Assembly (NCBI GenBank): GCA_012274445.1
Contig: JAAROD010000080.1
Coordinates: 434,001-498,000 of the forward strand
Origin: Sclerotiophoma versabilis
Lineage: Eukaryota; Ascomycota; Dothideomycetes; Pleosporales; Didymellaceae
DNA length: 64,000 bases
Direction of reading: 5' to 3'
Shown: piece by piece, positions 10,526-22,241 of the stretch
Position numbering within the stretch: position 1 is the stretch's first letter
Layout: each line of letters starts with the position of its first letter
The notes under the pieces: model-generated
Told to the model about the DNA's origin: nothing
The model's input: the letters and a program-made list of their open reading frames with translations, nothing else
The model's database searches: none
Made by a program: the position numbers and the translations under genes

Positions 10526-12219
10526 ACTGTAGATGCAGATGGCAATGACAATGCAGACATGTCTGGCACGTGCCAACCGAAGACGATTTGCAATATGGTC
10601 ATATCTTCACCGACGGTGGAATTTCTAGACGGCCACTGCCATGAGCGAGCCTTGTTTTCCTTTCTGAATTCAGGAAGCAGGTCTTTCATGACCTTACGTC
10701 GAAGTCATCTCAATACGGCGTGATGGCCCGCGACTTCCTATGTCGTGCGAGTATAAAGCCCCGGCTCGACGTCGGCTTTGTGATCCAACACACCTTGTTC
10801 CCACGAGATCCGCATTGCCAACTCTAACAGTTCATCTATGCCAGGGTTTTAAATTCATGTTGACTTCCCACATGGATGGTGCATTTCTGCAGCTCTGTGA
10901 GATGTAAAGTACCACCCCGAACGTTAGAATCATTCCTTTCTACTACAATCTTGCTTCTTTCTTTACACAAATGCCCAGCTAGACTTTTTTTTTCTCTTCT
11001 TTTTTCTTTCTTCCCTTCCTTTCTATCACAGATCTTAGACACAGCAACTAGCGAGGAATAAATCTCCTGGTTGTTGCGTGAACTTCAAAAGCCGCGTATG
11101 GAAACATTATGTTCCGTATTTACTTGGGGATGATCTGGTATTATCTCACTCTATAAATTCTCGAGTCTGTCTTGTAGCTACTTTCTTTACTGTAGCGTTG
11201 AGCTTGACGAAGTGGGGTGGGTTCGTTGTGATGTTCCCCAACCTGGCTTTCAATGAAAAGAAAAAAAAAGGGCATCAAAATTCACTTGTGCATATAACAT
11301 ATTGCTGCGTATCTGCTTTGTTTTCTGGCTTTGAAGTTGGTATTAAAAAGCGTGCCAAGACAGATAGATCGGCAGCGCGGTTAAGTGAGAAGCAGGGACA
11401 GATTGTGTTTAGCTTCATAGCGGTTTAAGTCTTGGAACTGATCGCAGCTGTGGAGGGCGACTATCACGACGATTTATAGCTGTTGTGACTTTGTCGCCAC
11501 GCCTAAAATAAGTGGAGGAAGTCACAATCCCAGGATTGCCGAAGAGATTGGGTAACTCAAACACGACCAATCTTGCCGCTACGATGCAAAAGTAGAGTGC
11601 AAGCACATAAAGGGAATCTATCGGAAGGATGTGAAACTATACATGACCAAAACCAGTATTTGGTCCGGTCAACGAGCACTTTCTTTGAGGCTAGTGTCCG
11701 AGATGAGAGAGAGGACTTGGCCACATGACGGCCTCTTCAGCGCGTGCCCCGACCCGAGCCATGGGTTCCGAGAGCGTAACATACGGGCCGGAAGATCAGT
11801 GCATACTCGTGCGCTCCTGTGCGACATGGGGCGCGAAACAGGGTTGCAACGTGAAGGACGTGACACTAGCGAGCGGACATGTGCGGCACGTTGGCTGAGA
11901 CAGCAATAGTTACTCAAGACTCCGACTCGGGGCGGTGAAGCTTGGGTTGCACAGCACACATTGACAGCGTGTCTCGGATACGAGATGATGTGGTGTTGGG
12001 ACGGGGTTGTGATGGTGGGTACGAGGGTGTAGTAGCAAGGATGGAGGTCGGGCGGTATGGAGCTTTGAGCCTCATGCTAGCCTCGGCCGATGGGTATCGA
12101 TAAGGGAGATGCGCTAGTAATTGGACGTCCGCCACGGCGGCGATGACGTGAATGATAGTTTCTTTTGCATTTACTTGCGTCTCAGTGTTTTGTTTCTCGT
12201 ACTGCATATTGCATCCTGT
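10526..12219. other. Intergenic, no gene seen
   Basis: A TATAAAG sits at about 10752 and a long pyrimidine tract runs from about 10984 to 11025, as in fungal core promoters, but no protein-like frame follows within a plausible distance. Long antisense frames at the right end are shadows of the DUF1992 gene. Confidence 0.4.
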
Positions 12220-13962
12220 ATGACTGCATCTCTGGCGACAAGACCGTACACGTGCGCACGCTGTCTGCGCGCCAATCGATCGCGAAACCGGCCGGTCCCT
12301 GTCCAGCGAGGCACGGGGGGGAGCTGGCGGCGCTTCGCAGACGCAGCAACACAGCGGCAAGATGGTGCCGACACGCAAGAGCAGAGACAAGGGCAGCAGG
12401 CGGCGGCGAGGGACGAGGAGGGTGAAGGAGCATTCACGCGGCGCATGCGCTCGATGAGCGAGGAAGCACTCGAGAGCGGCGGCCAGGGCGCACGCAAAGC
12501 CGTCGAGGAAGCCGGCTTCAGCGCAGAACTCAAGGCCCGGCTCGAACAACGCATCGCGGCTGCATCGCTCCAGTCGCCCGACGTCAGCCTGCCCGCGTCC
12601 GCACCGCGCCACGCACGCGAGCTCGCGACGACCGAGGCATGGACGGGCACCGAGAGCATCCACGACGCCTCGCTGCGCATGCTCAACGACGCCCACAAGC
12701 CATTGCGGGCGGGCAGGCGAGCAGCAGCAGGCCCCGCAGTCCAGATGCCCCAGAACATCGACACAGGCCGCAGACGCAGCAGCGCCGGGCCGGGCCTCCG
12801 CCTCGCCAACGCCCGCGACCGGACAAACGTCTACGCCTCGGTGCAGTCGGACGACAGCCTCGAGGAAACCGAGCGCCAACAACGACTGCAGGCGCTCAAG
12901 GACCGCTTCGAGCCAGGCGCGCGCGCCATCGTGCCCGGCTCCATCCAGGGCCTCGCCTCGCTGGCAAACAAGCGCATCGAAGACGCCATTGCACGTGGCC
13001 AATTCAAGAACATCCCGCGTGGCAAGGGCAAGAACGTGGAACGCGACCACAATGCCAACAGCCCCTTCATCGACACGACAGAGTACTTCATGAACAAGAT
13101 CATCCAGAAGCAGGAAATCGTGCCGCCGTGGATCGAGAAGCAGCAGGAGCTCACCTCGGCCGCCTCCAAGTTCCGGAGCAGGCTGCGTGCCGACTGGAAA
13201 CGGCATGCCGCACGTGTGATAGCGAGTGCCGGCGGCTCGTTGCAAGACCAGGTGCGGCGCGCCGAGGCGTACGCTCGAGCAGAGGCAATCGTCAACCCGC
13301 CGACGGTCAAGAAAGAGACATTGACGACCGTGGAAGGCAACGGACAGATGTCTCAAATCTCGCTGTCCGGCGAGCTCAAACGCTCCTCCTCCGACCCCTC
13401 AGGCAGCACCCTCGTGTCCGAAATCACCGCAGAGAAAACACCGCTCGACTCCGGCGCAGAGCCCGCCCCAGCCGCAGCAACAACACAAACTATTGAGATC
13501 CCACTCGCTGCCCCGTCCGCGAACGCCTCAGCAGCGACCTCTGAACCACCGGCCGAGGGCCAAACCACCACGCCTCTGACCGTTTTCCGCGACCCCCTCT
13601 GGCTCGCCAACGAGACATCCTACCTCACTGTCGCCATCGCCGACCTCAACTCCAAGGCGCGCAGCTACAACCTGCAAGCCCCCGAACTCGCACGAAAGCC
13701 ATATTTCAACCTGGAGCGGGAATTGAAGAGCTGCTACTCAGACGTAGCACCACTCCTCTCCAGCGCAATCCTCGAGCGCGCCTCCAAGCCCACACGAAAA
13801 GCGTCCGAGAGTTTCGGACAGCAGCTGAGCGAGCGGGGGCTAATGGGAACCTTGGGTGGCGCACCGGTGAGAGTCCGGGACGAGCGGACGACGAAGCAGT
13901 ACGGCTTCAAGCAGTTCTGGAACGACCTGTTCAAGCCCAAAGAGAAAGATCCATGGGCATGA
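12220..13962 (+). CDS. DUF1992 (DNAJC28-like) protein, probably mitochondrial
   Basis: Single exon, 580 aa from ATG 12220. I prefer this over the in-frame ATG at 12121 because it gives an Arg-rich, acid-poor N-terminus (TASLATRPYTCARCLRANRS) that looks like a mitochondrial presequence. The conserved core at about residues 221-310 is the DUF1992 domain seen in DnaJ homologue subfamily C member 28: RIEDAIARGQFKNIPRGKGK, then NSPFIDTTEYFMNKIIQKQ and PPWIEKQQEL. There is no visible J domain. The region after residue 380 is low-complexity Ala/Pro/Thr, followed by a conserved-looking tail (WLANETSYLTVAIADLNSKA, YNLQAPELARKPYFNLEREL). The molecular role of the family is not established. Confidence 0.82.
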   Translation: MTASLATRPYTCARCLRANRSRNRPVPVQRGTGGSWRRFADAATQRQDGADTQEQRQGQQAAARDEEGEGAFTRRMRSMSEEALESGGQGARKAVEEAGFSAELKARLEQRIAAASLQSPDVSLPASAPRHARELATTEAWTGTESIHDASLRMLNDAHKPLRAGRRAAAGPAVQMPQNIDTGRRRSSAGPGLRLANARDRTNVYASVQSDDSLEETERQQRLQALKDRFEPGARAIVPGSIQGLASLANKRIEDAIARGQFKNIPRGKGKNVERDHNANSPFIDTTEYFMNKIIQKQEIVPPWIEKQQELTSAASKFRSRLRADWKRHAARVIASAGGSLQDQVRRAEAYARAEAIVNPPTVKKETLTTVEGNGQMSQISLSGELKRSSSDPSGSTLVSEITAEKTPLDSGAEPAPAAATTQTIEIPLAAPSANASAATSEPPAEGQTTTPLTVFRDPLWLANETSYLTVAIADLNSKARSYNLQAPELARKPYFNLERELKSCYSDVAPLLSSAILERASKPTRKASESFGQQLSERGLMGTLGGAPVRVRDERTTKQYGFKQFWNDLFKPKEKDPWA

Positions 13963-15036
13963 AAGACAACCCGACAAAACCCAACACACACATCCACACA
14001 TCTCCCTCTGTATCTCCTCCCCTTCTGACCCATGCTATGTGTTCCAGTGTTCCAGTGCACCCGCACACGGGGGGACATGCCACCCGTCCCAATCCAGTTC
14101 CGACGCGTCCGAAAGCGATACAACCGACATGTGTGACCGGCATGGGTAACCGACTTCGCACCGCCAACACAGCACATAGCACCGCCGACATAGCACACAG
14201 CACCGCCCCCTCAGTCACCCACGGAACCCACGAATCCACAGCATTCCCGCTGTCGATGCAGGAGTTACGAACGCAGTGCATCGTGCTCCCAGTGGGGGGT
14301 GGGGAGGGGGGTAGGGGGGCGGTCCTAGCATCATCCATTCACATTCAGTCCCGCCCTGGCGGTTCCGATCCTGCAACCAGACGATCTCGTAGCTAGATGC
14401 AAGGATTGCAAGTAGCACACGCTAGAAAACAATTCAATAAAAAAAAAATTCTCCATCCTTAAGGCAAGATTAGCTACGCTGTCGAGACACGAGCAAGTAA
14501 TCTGTATATATACACCACGACAAAAACTAGAATAAAGTTTCGTAGCGCTGACATTGACACTGATTCCATTCCCAATCCCATTTCGATCAATGTGCGCAGG
14601 TCAAATCAAGTGATAATCAATCATTATCACACTTGGTACAAAAAAAAAAGAAGAAGACAGAGACAAAGAACAAGAAGAAGAAGAAGAAGAAGAAGAAGGG
14701 ATAGTGACATCATAAAAAGCAAAGTTAGCCTGTTTCAAATAATCATCATGCCATGGTGCTATCCCAACCCATCGAGGAATACCAATACATGCTGGGGAAC
14801 GATCAGCAATAAGAACCATCACACCCGCGCTGATGCAATGCCGACCTATGAGATACAGCCCAAGTATCCAAATTCAGGGTGCCGAATTCCCACCTCGCCG
14901 TTGATGTCTCTTGGAGAAGCGCATCATCGGCGATAGCCACAAATGCACGCCGGAACCCTGCATATCCCACAGGGCGTCTTGGTCTTGGCCTTGTTTCCCG
15001 ACGACGGGGACCTTCACGCGTCCTTCACTGCTTCCT
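13963..15036. other. Convergent intergenic region with simple repeats
   Basis: Lies between two convergent genes. It contains G-rich tracts near 14290-14320, A-runs and the AAG microsatellite listed separately. No gene is seen. Confidence 0.5.
14672..14698 (+). repeat. (AAG)9 microsatellite
   Basis: Nine perfect AAG units inside a longer purine-only stretch (about 14640-14700). It lies between convergent genes and is expected to be length-polymorphic. Confidence 0.9.
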
Positions 15037-17571
15037 TCACTCCTTCCTTCTCTTTATTGGGCCAGTATAAGATGCGCGCCGAGTGGAGCTGCTTACCGCG
15101 CCGTCGCTCCTGGACGCCCTCTTCACGCCGCCACCCTCACTGCGTCGTCCGCTGCCAACGATCCTTGCGTTGAGCGATGGACGCTCTGCATCCTTGGCGT
15201 TCGGGTCTGCTTTTGCCTTACCGTTCGCAGCAAATGTTTCACCCGTCATACATGCGCCTGCAGTGACGCGTGTCGATTCCCCTGCGCCGTCGTACGGTTG
15301 ACAGAAGCAAACCCGCAATGCGTGAGCTGCAAGAAAACCGAACACATCCCCTCTGTATCCACCTTTTCGACTCTCCGTTGCCTCGGTACGAGGCGTGCTC
15401 GCGTACGTGCTGTAGTTGTGCACATGTCGCTTCTGCAGGGTCCTGCCTTTGGGCAAGGAAGATGCAAAAGACTGAGCTGCTGCCAGTGCAACGAACCGTG
15501 CTTTGTAGAACTTTACCTCGGCTTTCAGATCGTGTATAGTGAGCTTGGCTGAGCGATGACCCCTGTTCTTCCCATGCGGATAGATGACACCGCTCCGCGG
15601 AGTGAGGCTGTTCTCGCGCACGACACCATCGCAGCCCTTGACTGGTCCCTTTGGGGTGATTGATGATTCGCGAGAGCTGATTTGGGACATCTCGGGTTGA
15701 CGATAGTTGTGGTGATGCCGCAAATGCGGTGGAAGAGGAGTCTTTTGGGTGGGTGGGGTAGTCATGGGTACCAGATGTGGTCGAACAGGTAGGCTCCCGG
15801 CGGATAATGCTGCATTGGCATTCTGCTTATTGTAGTAAGACGTGGTGGTTGTTGGTGAGCCACCATATTCCGAAGGGCTGGTACCTTGAGGTGAGCTGCT
15901 TTCAGGCTGGATTAGATTGCCAGAGGGCGAGTAGAAAGAGATTTTGGGGGTGTTGTAATTCGGTCGCACAATCCCAGATGCTGCGGCTAGAGGTAGTAGA
16001 GAAGTCAATGCAGACGATGTGATCGAATGGCAGGGAGCTTGGTCTGGTACGCTTGCCTTCACAGACTCAGGCGACTCTGACGAAGATGCTTGCCGCTCCA
16101 GCTCTGCCATCTGTGGTGTGAACCAAACAGGTGTTGGTGGCGATTGCGAACGACGAATTGGGTGGCTGAAGTCATGTTGCAGGTCAACATCTACACCTAG
16201 GACAGTCCCGGAGTATGAGGTTGACATGGTACTACAGAAGCTGGCGTTCTGGGTTGAAAACACGTCCCTTGCGCTGTTCGCTTCCTTCACTGAAGACGGA
16301 TATCCACAATACACGGGAGCGCCATCGAACGTGTATCGAGCTGAGGTGTCAAACATGTCATGATGCGACGTTGAGGCTTGAGCTGTGCCATCTTTTCGCG
16401 CCACATCGCGTGTTCCTGCGTGTGTAACGGGCGTCGAGAAAGGCCGCTCATGCGAGCGCGTTGCAACTCGATAGGGCAACACAGGAGGTAAGGAGCCAAA
16501 CACAGTAACTGATTGGGTAACATCTGACTGAGACTGCACTAAATGCGGGTATGCCTGAGCTGAAAGCTCAGTGCTGGAGGAGCAGATTGCGCGATTTCTG
16601 GTCTGATCTCCAGGGGTTGGTGGGATAGCCGTACGTTCAGATGCGCAGATTGGAATGTGACAACTGTGATTCGGTAGGTAAGCAAGACCCAAATGCTGGC
16701 CTTGCTGATCAAGCTGTGGGCTGCTCTTGCAGGTAGAAGTCGGGCTCTCCCGATGCTCCACAAAAGGTGCATGCGTGATCGAGGATGATCGAGACCGAGT
16801 CCTTGAGACGCCCCGCACGTTTTGCAAAACGCCACGAATGAATCCTTTCACCCCTCGGTCATCGCGGTCGAATAAGTCATCCCGAGGGTGATAGGATGGA
16901 GATCGTTGCAGCTCGAAGCGGGACGGTGGCGAGGTTGTGGCGGTGTCGCTTGCCGGATCTGCTGCTCTGTGCTCCTCATTCAGCCTTACATGCGGCATAG
17001 TCACTGCAGAGGTCTCGTGTTCCCAAGCCAGATCTTCTTGGATATCCTGCAGAACCTTCTCATCTAGGCTGCGTGGTCTCCGCCGTGGCCCCCAGTTGGG
17101 CGAAGTATTCTCCGCGGCCTTGATGGATGGGAAGCGGCCCACGCTACGATGCGAGTTCAGTGTAGAATACGAGCCCTGCTCGATTATTGTAGCAAGCGGA
17201 ACTCCATTGGAGCGATTTGCAAGACGTACGGCAAGCTTATACGTGGCGGTGTGACCTCTGGCTTGTGGTTGGACTTCATCGACCGACGCGTCGTGAGCTG
17301 CAACAGCTCCTGAATGGCATGTGTAACCATCATCGTCCGATTCGAAGTAGTCCTGGTCGCCGAGCAGTGGTACATTTGTGTCAAGGTACGTCTTGTAGAA
17401 TGTGAAAGGATCTTGAGGGGCTGCAGCTCTTGTCTCGGCTTGTGCAGTTTCATGTACACGGTTTTCCACTGTATTGTCGGTTGCGTGTGGTGCGATCCTA
17501 TTCGTCAGCGGGGGATCTTGGTGATGGCCGTAAGCAAACCGATGAAGGTCGCAGAGTTGTGGGGTCGCCAT
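15037..17571 (-). CDS. Long, mostly disordered hypothetical protein
   Basis: An uninterrupted 844-codon frame. The composition is Ser/Thr/Pro/His-rich with few hydrophobic stretches, so mostly disordered. Possible ordered parts: residues 50-80 (PFTFYKTYLDTNVPLLGDQD, YFESDDDGY), a basic/acidic helix near 165-190 (WGPRRRPRSLDEKVLQDIQE) and a late helix (KLTIHDLKAEVKFYKARFVA, about residue 675). After that helix the sequence becomes Arg/Ser-rich and less protein-like, so the true 3' end may be spliced and shorter. I do not recognise the family. The serine/proline-rich character is common in fungal polarity, signalling or nuclear proteins, but that is only a comparison. Confidence 0.68.
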   Translation of the reverse strand: MATPQLCDLHRFAYGHHQDPPLTNRIAPHATDNTVENRVHETAQAETRAAAPQDPFTFYKTYLDTNVPLLGDQDYFESDDDGYTCHSGAVAAHDASVDEVQPQARGHTATYKLAVRLANRSNGVPLATIIEQGSYSTLNSHRSVGRFPSIKAAENTSPNWGPRRRPRSLDEKVLQDIQEDLAWEHETSAVTMPHVRLNEEHRAADPASDTATTSPPSRFELQRSPSYHPRDDLFDRDDRGVKGFIRGVLQNVRGVSRTRSRSSSITHAPFVEHRESPTSTCKSSPQLDQQGQHLGLAYLPNHSCHIPICASERTAIPPTPGDQTRNRAICSSSTELSAQAYPHLVQSQSDVTQSVTVFGSLPPVLPYRVATRSHERPFSTPVTHAGTRDVARKDGTAQASTSHHDMFDTSARYTFDGAPVYCGYPSSVKEANSARDVFSTQNASFCSTMSTSYSGTVLGVDVDLQHDFSHPIRRSQSPPTPVWFTPQMAELERQASSSESPESVKASVPDQAPCHSITSSALTSLLPLAAASGIVRPNYNTPKISFYSPSGNLIQPESSSPQGTSPSEYGGSPTTTTSYYNKQNANAALSAGSLPVRPHLVPMTTPPTQKTPLPPHLRHHHNYRQPEMSQISSRESSITPKGPVKGCDGVVRENSLTPRSGVIYPHGKNRGHRSAKLTIHDLKAEVKFYKARFVALAAAQSFASSLPKGRTLQKRHVHNYSTYASTPRTEATESRKGGYRGDVFGFLAAHALRVCFCQPYDGAGESTRVTAGACMTGETFAANGKAKADPNAKDAERPSLNARIVGSGRRSEGGGVKRASRSDGAVSSSTRRASYTGPIKRRKE

Positions 17572-20478
17572 CGTTGCGTGTTTGGTCCAATCGAAAAGAG
17601 GAGCAAGAATGAAGGCGCGTGAAGCTCAGGTAATCACAGTATGCCAGGAAACACTTTTGGACTTGCCATGGCCGAATAGCAAGTCAATAGAAGGTGCCTG
17701 AAAGTAGTGGCTGTTAATTCGCATGATAGCAAGAGCGGCATGGCGATCGCATAAGCACCTTCCATCACGAACTCGCCTGCTCAGAGTTGCTTCAGGTACT
17801 TTCCCAATCGGACTATCTTCGCAATTACCATTAAGGCTGTGCATCAAAGCTAAGTGCAGCTGCCAACTGGCAAAACTGGCAAAATCCCAGCATATCTCGT
17901 CTCGTAGTAAGCGTAGATCGCGGAGACGCCTTCCACAAGCTTGATACTAAGTCGTGCTCATCCCGTCATATGTTCGCATGGTCTCGTAGCCCAAATAGTA
18001 TTTTTTTCCATTTTTGTGGGCGTAAGTGCGATTGTTGTTTACTCGTAGTACCAATATCCTAGCGAGATCAACGGCGACCAGTAGGCACAGATGATGAGAA
18101 AGTCCAAAGTTGGTAGAGTGGTGTGAGCGCAAGGAGTCTTGCACTGGGCTTAATGAACCTTGTCAAGCTGGAACTTCGCTTTTTGTTGCCCAGACTAGCA
18201 ACAGTTGCATGCGAGTAACCACATGGGGCGTACGGAAGCCGCGCATCGATAGGAATCAGGGTGCCCAACGAGGTTTGTGTAAACTCTTCAGAAGTCCGTA
18301 ATGTTTGCGGCATGGTGTAACATAGAACATAGTTTGGCGTTTATTGGTTGATTTTCGCTTTGTTCATTCGTGCACCCTCACTGGTGTAGCTTGTCTTGCC
18401 ACAGTTGGCAAAAGCGCTAGAATGGTAATTCTCCACATGGAGACAGTTCGTAGCCAGTGCAGGGTGCCGTAGCCGTACGTCGTGCAGTACCAAAAGAGCG
18501 CGACTAAGCTGCAGACATGCTCGTGCAATCTGGAAGCCATTCTCTGGTTTCCTATTGCCGGATAAATACGAATGCTGTTGTAACCCAATCTGTACTGGCG
18601 TTTTGGTAGGCGGCAGCTTCATCTTTGCTTTTTCTGCTAGCTGCTCAGACTGTCGTCGAGTCACGACCGTTCAATGAAAAGTGTGGTGTACGTTTAAAGC
18701 AATGAAGGTACGCGTGTATGCAACAGACGAATCGTGTTCCGGGGACAGATGTGCGGTCCTGTTGGATGCAATCGGGTAGCCGCATTTACCATGATTGGCA
18801 GGGTTTCTTGCCCACGCGTTAAGCGACTCAGATGTCGAAATCGTGTTTAACACAGAGTTGGGAGGTGGGACCACAACAGCAAGGATCATCGAGCTGCACG
18901 ATATGATGTGCAAGGGCGAGATTTTTGGGACCTCGATCACCAATCGATGCCAGGACGGGCGTGCATCACAATCGCTGTCTCCGCCGATCATGCCCATGCA
19001 ACCCGAGACTCTCCCTCGGAGAGGTGTTGGTGTAGCTGGACCCGAGCGCATGTTTGTGCACATGGTGACGCCCCAGGACCTTCGATGCATGCTTCTAGAA
19101 AGAAGCGGTGAACGCAGGACGCTCTGTGCATGATGACCGACATCCTGCACAATGAAGGAGCAAGCAAGGCCGCAAGGTTCTCTGGTGTGCGAAAAGTCAG
19201 AATTGGATAACTTACCAGCTTCCAAATGGGGAGGCTTACATGTGCAGAAACGGCCGAGAGTATTTGAGACACCCATCCTCGTTCCGTCTGGCGTTCGCAC
19301 ATCCTCTCCCCACGACGTTGGGTCTGGCGTCGATCTTGTCCACAAATGCGGATGTCGGTCCAGCATGAGACCCTGATATGCTCGACAACATGACAGATGA
19401 TGATTCCAAAGACAGTGTAGATTGTAGCCACCCAAAGCCTCCAAGCCCACGTCTTTGCTCTGATGGACTATATATCTTCTTCCATGAACTGTGGCCTGAT
19501 CATCACGCAAATTTGTGGGTCGATGTGCACCTGGAGTGCCCAATGGCTCAATCTGGGGAGCTCATGCTTCTGTAGTCTTGCGATTCGACCTGGTAGATTC
19601 CTCCGGTTGGTGCCAAAAGTAATGAGGGAACGCCTCCAACACCTAGTGGACAGGACCTAAGACCTGCAACAAACGCCAATTTTCTGAGCTACCTGGTCGT
19701 ACATTCGCTAGTGGCTAGCAAGGGTATTGGATCTGAAGTGACCGCGCCGGCGCGCTGTCATGCTGCGATCAGCCCCATCTTTGCAGTGACTAGCGCTCAT
19801 ATCCGCAATCCTGGCCATCGGTGCCATGGTGTGCTCATCAGTCGTGCTTGAGCGTATTTTCCTTTCTAAACAGATCTCATCTTGAATCTGTATCTATTGA
19901 GAAGACAGTTGTGAGGCACGTAGCTGTGGATGATCGGCGGCCAGGTTCAAGAGGCTCTGCATATGCTGTACAAGGAGTGTTCCTTGCGATATGAATGGAT
20001 CCCAATACCGTCAGCCAAAGGTGTGTAGTAACTTACGCGAGCGACACCATGATCCACTCTATTCACGCCCAGAGATCGGCACTAGCCGAGGCTCCGAGCA
20101 TGCTGCATATTGAGATGCGTTGATCTGTGCGGCCCGCGAACAGACAAACGATACAACGGGATGGCTTGTGGATCCAAAATCGTAACGATACTGTCAAGTC
20201 GGCTGGATCAGAGGGTGGGCCTCCACTGCATCCCACCATTGCGTCCTGCAGACGCCTGCAACTAGCGTTCCACAGCAGTGGTAAGGTGATAACAGGTCTC
20301 GCCGTCACATGACACAAAGGGTAGCGTTTCCTCAAGCCATTGAGGATCCTGAGTCTGACTATAAGTTGGAAGGTAAAGCAACATGCCCTGGGATTGAATC
20401 TGCTGAGTAGTGCGTTGGTTGACTCTTTTCGGTTTTGTCTTTTCTTGAACTCGTCTTTCCTTCCAGACTTCTTGTACC
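17572..20478. other. Gene-poor stretch with a stop-poor relic-like segment
   Basis: Nearly 3 kb without a resolved gene. On the minus strand one frame stays open from 19543 down to 18341 except for a single TGA at about 18671. A membrane-like segment (WVATIYTVFGIIICHVVEHI, about 19370-19430) appears in a neighbouring frame, and a canonical donor/acceptor pair sits near 19170-19220. The plus strand is also fairly open at 18795-19133 and 19152-19376. No complete gene model could be built; a decayed gene is possible. Confidence 0.35.
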
Positions 20479-21134
20479 ATGAGCTCAGTCACACTTAGTC
20501 CGCTTGCACAGAGTGCCGATAAACAGCTCCTTTTCGCCCGGCTCGGCTTGAACGAACAGGTTCACAAGTTGCTCCTCGTGAGTCGTTAATCCACGCTCAG
20601 AAGATTCAGTGCTGATCCAGTAACCGTATCTAGGGGGAAGCCCAGGCTGCAAGAGACAGGTTGAGCAGGGACGCACGCAACCTTACGGATCAGTCCAGGG
20701 CAGATCCTTCGGTAACAGCCCCGTATAAATGGGACGAGATCTCGGAGACTGCGAAACACTTCGAGATCCTGACCGTGGTCAACAATGCTGGTTCGCAGAC
20801 CAGACCATACTACGGCATGGGCCGTTATACGACAAATGTCAACGAAGAGAACTGGGTCGCAAGGTGGTACTTGTGGCACAGCTTTCGCTACCGGTTTGTG
20901 GCGTTCGTCTTGCTAAGGTGAAGCATTGCTAATATCTTGGTTCAGAGACAACCGAGACAATAGGACTCGGGGAACGGCCAACAACAGCAATCAGGCATAC
21001 AGCGGCAAGTACTATGTCTGATAGCATTTTCGGTCAGCGAAGCCAATATCCGTGACTGACAACCAATAGGTAACCCAGTGGCTTATGCTACTGTGGGCGG
21101 CTATTATGACCCGGTGTATGGGCGTTACCGATGA
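20479..21134 (+). CDS. Small four-exon hypothetical protein with a GC-AG intron
   Basis: Exons 20479-20577, 20634-20893, 20946-21004 and 21070-21134 give 160 aa ending in TGA. Intron 1 has a GTGAGT donor and TAG acceptor (56 bp). Intron 2 is GTTTGT...CAG (52 bp) with a TGCTAAT branch point. Intron 3 has the non-canonical but well-known G|GCAAGT donor and TAG acceptor (65 bp); phases close only with this donor. The protein starts MSSVTLSPLAQSADKQ, has a charged helical middle (AQAARDRLSRDARNLTDQSR; WDEISETAKHFEIL) and a Tyr/Asn/Gly-rich tail ending GGYYDPVYGRYR. There is no signal peptide or membrane segment. I do not recognise the family. Single-frame translation sees only exon 2, so the gene is easy to miss. 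Confidence 0.6.
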
Positions 21135-22241
21135 CAAGGCTTGAGACAGTGTCGATAGTTGTTCTGTGTCAATTCTACTATTGTCGGGCGTTGGGCATTC
21201 GATCATCGATGGCATCTTCCTCTGTAGATGTACCGGTGGCCACAATGGTCGATGGTCAGGACGAAGGGCGAAAGGCGACATCGATGTATGTCCCGGTTTC
21301 GTCAGCAAGAGTTCGCTTCCTCGGACACAAGTCGCCGTTTAATCATGCATCGTTCTTTCATGTATCTTTGTGTCGCTCGAAGAGACACGTTTGGCTTCCT
21401 CTTTTGGATCGTTAGCCTTCTTCCGCTAGCCATCGAGTACTGCCAAACATCATGTATACGATAAGTGTGGATGAACAATCACCTTTCTTTACATTGATCG
21501 CTAGCGCGATGGTGACACCGTCTCTGCCCAGAACCTCCGCAGTGAATCATCTCAATAGACGTGTGATTTGTTTTGGTGCTGATGCGAACAACTGGAAGGG
21601 CAGTAATGCCAAAACCGGTTTGATGGTTCGAGCAATGAGGAGGTGGGGCACCGCTGAGCTAGAGCCGCGTTAGCTTAGGGTGAATGAAGGAATGCTCGGT
21701 CAAGCGCGATGTGACAAGCAACAAATAAAGAGAGCAAAGCAAGATGTCAAGACAAACAAAGTTTTGACGAGGAACAAAGGAGAATATCCTAGAGTATAAT
21801 TAGCTGAGAATGATTTCAGGGCATGTAAGGCTGCTGTTGGGAATGGGTGATTACACGTTGCTTGGACAGCTTCGTTATGAGTTGTCGCCTCGTCTTATAG
21901 TCAGGCGACTTTCATCATGAAGCGTCGATCATTACAGGGATCTCGCATGATCGACAAGGCGTCACGGCGGGAAGCGGTAGCATTTCCACATTGAACGTCA
22001 GAGGCTTACATTCTTTAGACAGCAGGCACAAAATTTCATGATGGCGATTTCGAATTCAAATGTTTAAGAGTTGACTTTATGCATCGGCCTGCGCAGAGTC
22101 CGAACCTTTATGGCACTCGCTTCTGGTAGGGCTTTAGAGTATTGATTGTCAGAGGTGATCTGCAAAGTTTGTAACCCCAGAACGCCATCGCTATGCAGAA
22201 ACACATACAGCTCCATCCTACAAGACAAGGCAAGACCGGCC
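21135..22241. other. Convergent intergenic region, no gene seen
   Basis: Lies between the small four-exon gene (+) and the Tfb1 gene (-). No protein-like frame and no obvious repeat. Confidence 0.45.

Noticed and set aside
10740..10860. TATA-box promoter for an unseen gene
   Set aside because: The TATAAAG is convincing as a string, but no start codon with protein-like sequence follows.
11914..13356. 480-codon minus-strand frame over the DUF1992 gene
   Set aside because: Shadow: the plus strand carries the recognisable DUF1992 core.
16018..16363. Plus-strand open frames within 15.7-17.6 kb
   Set aside because: They overlap the 844-codon minus-strand frame and lack protein character.
19331..19440. 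Possible RTA1-like lipid-exporter helix
   Set aside because: A single hydrophobic segment with a loose VEH match. No other RTA1 blocks are in the flanks, so no family is assigned.
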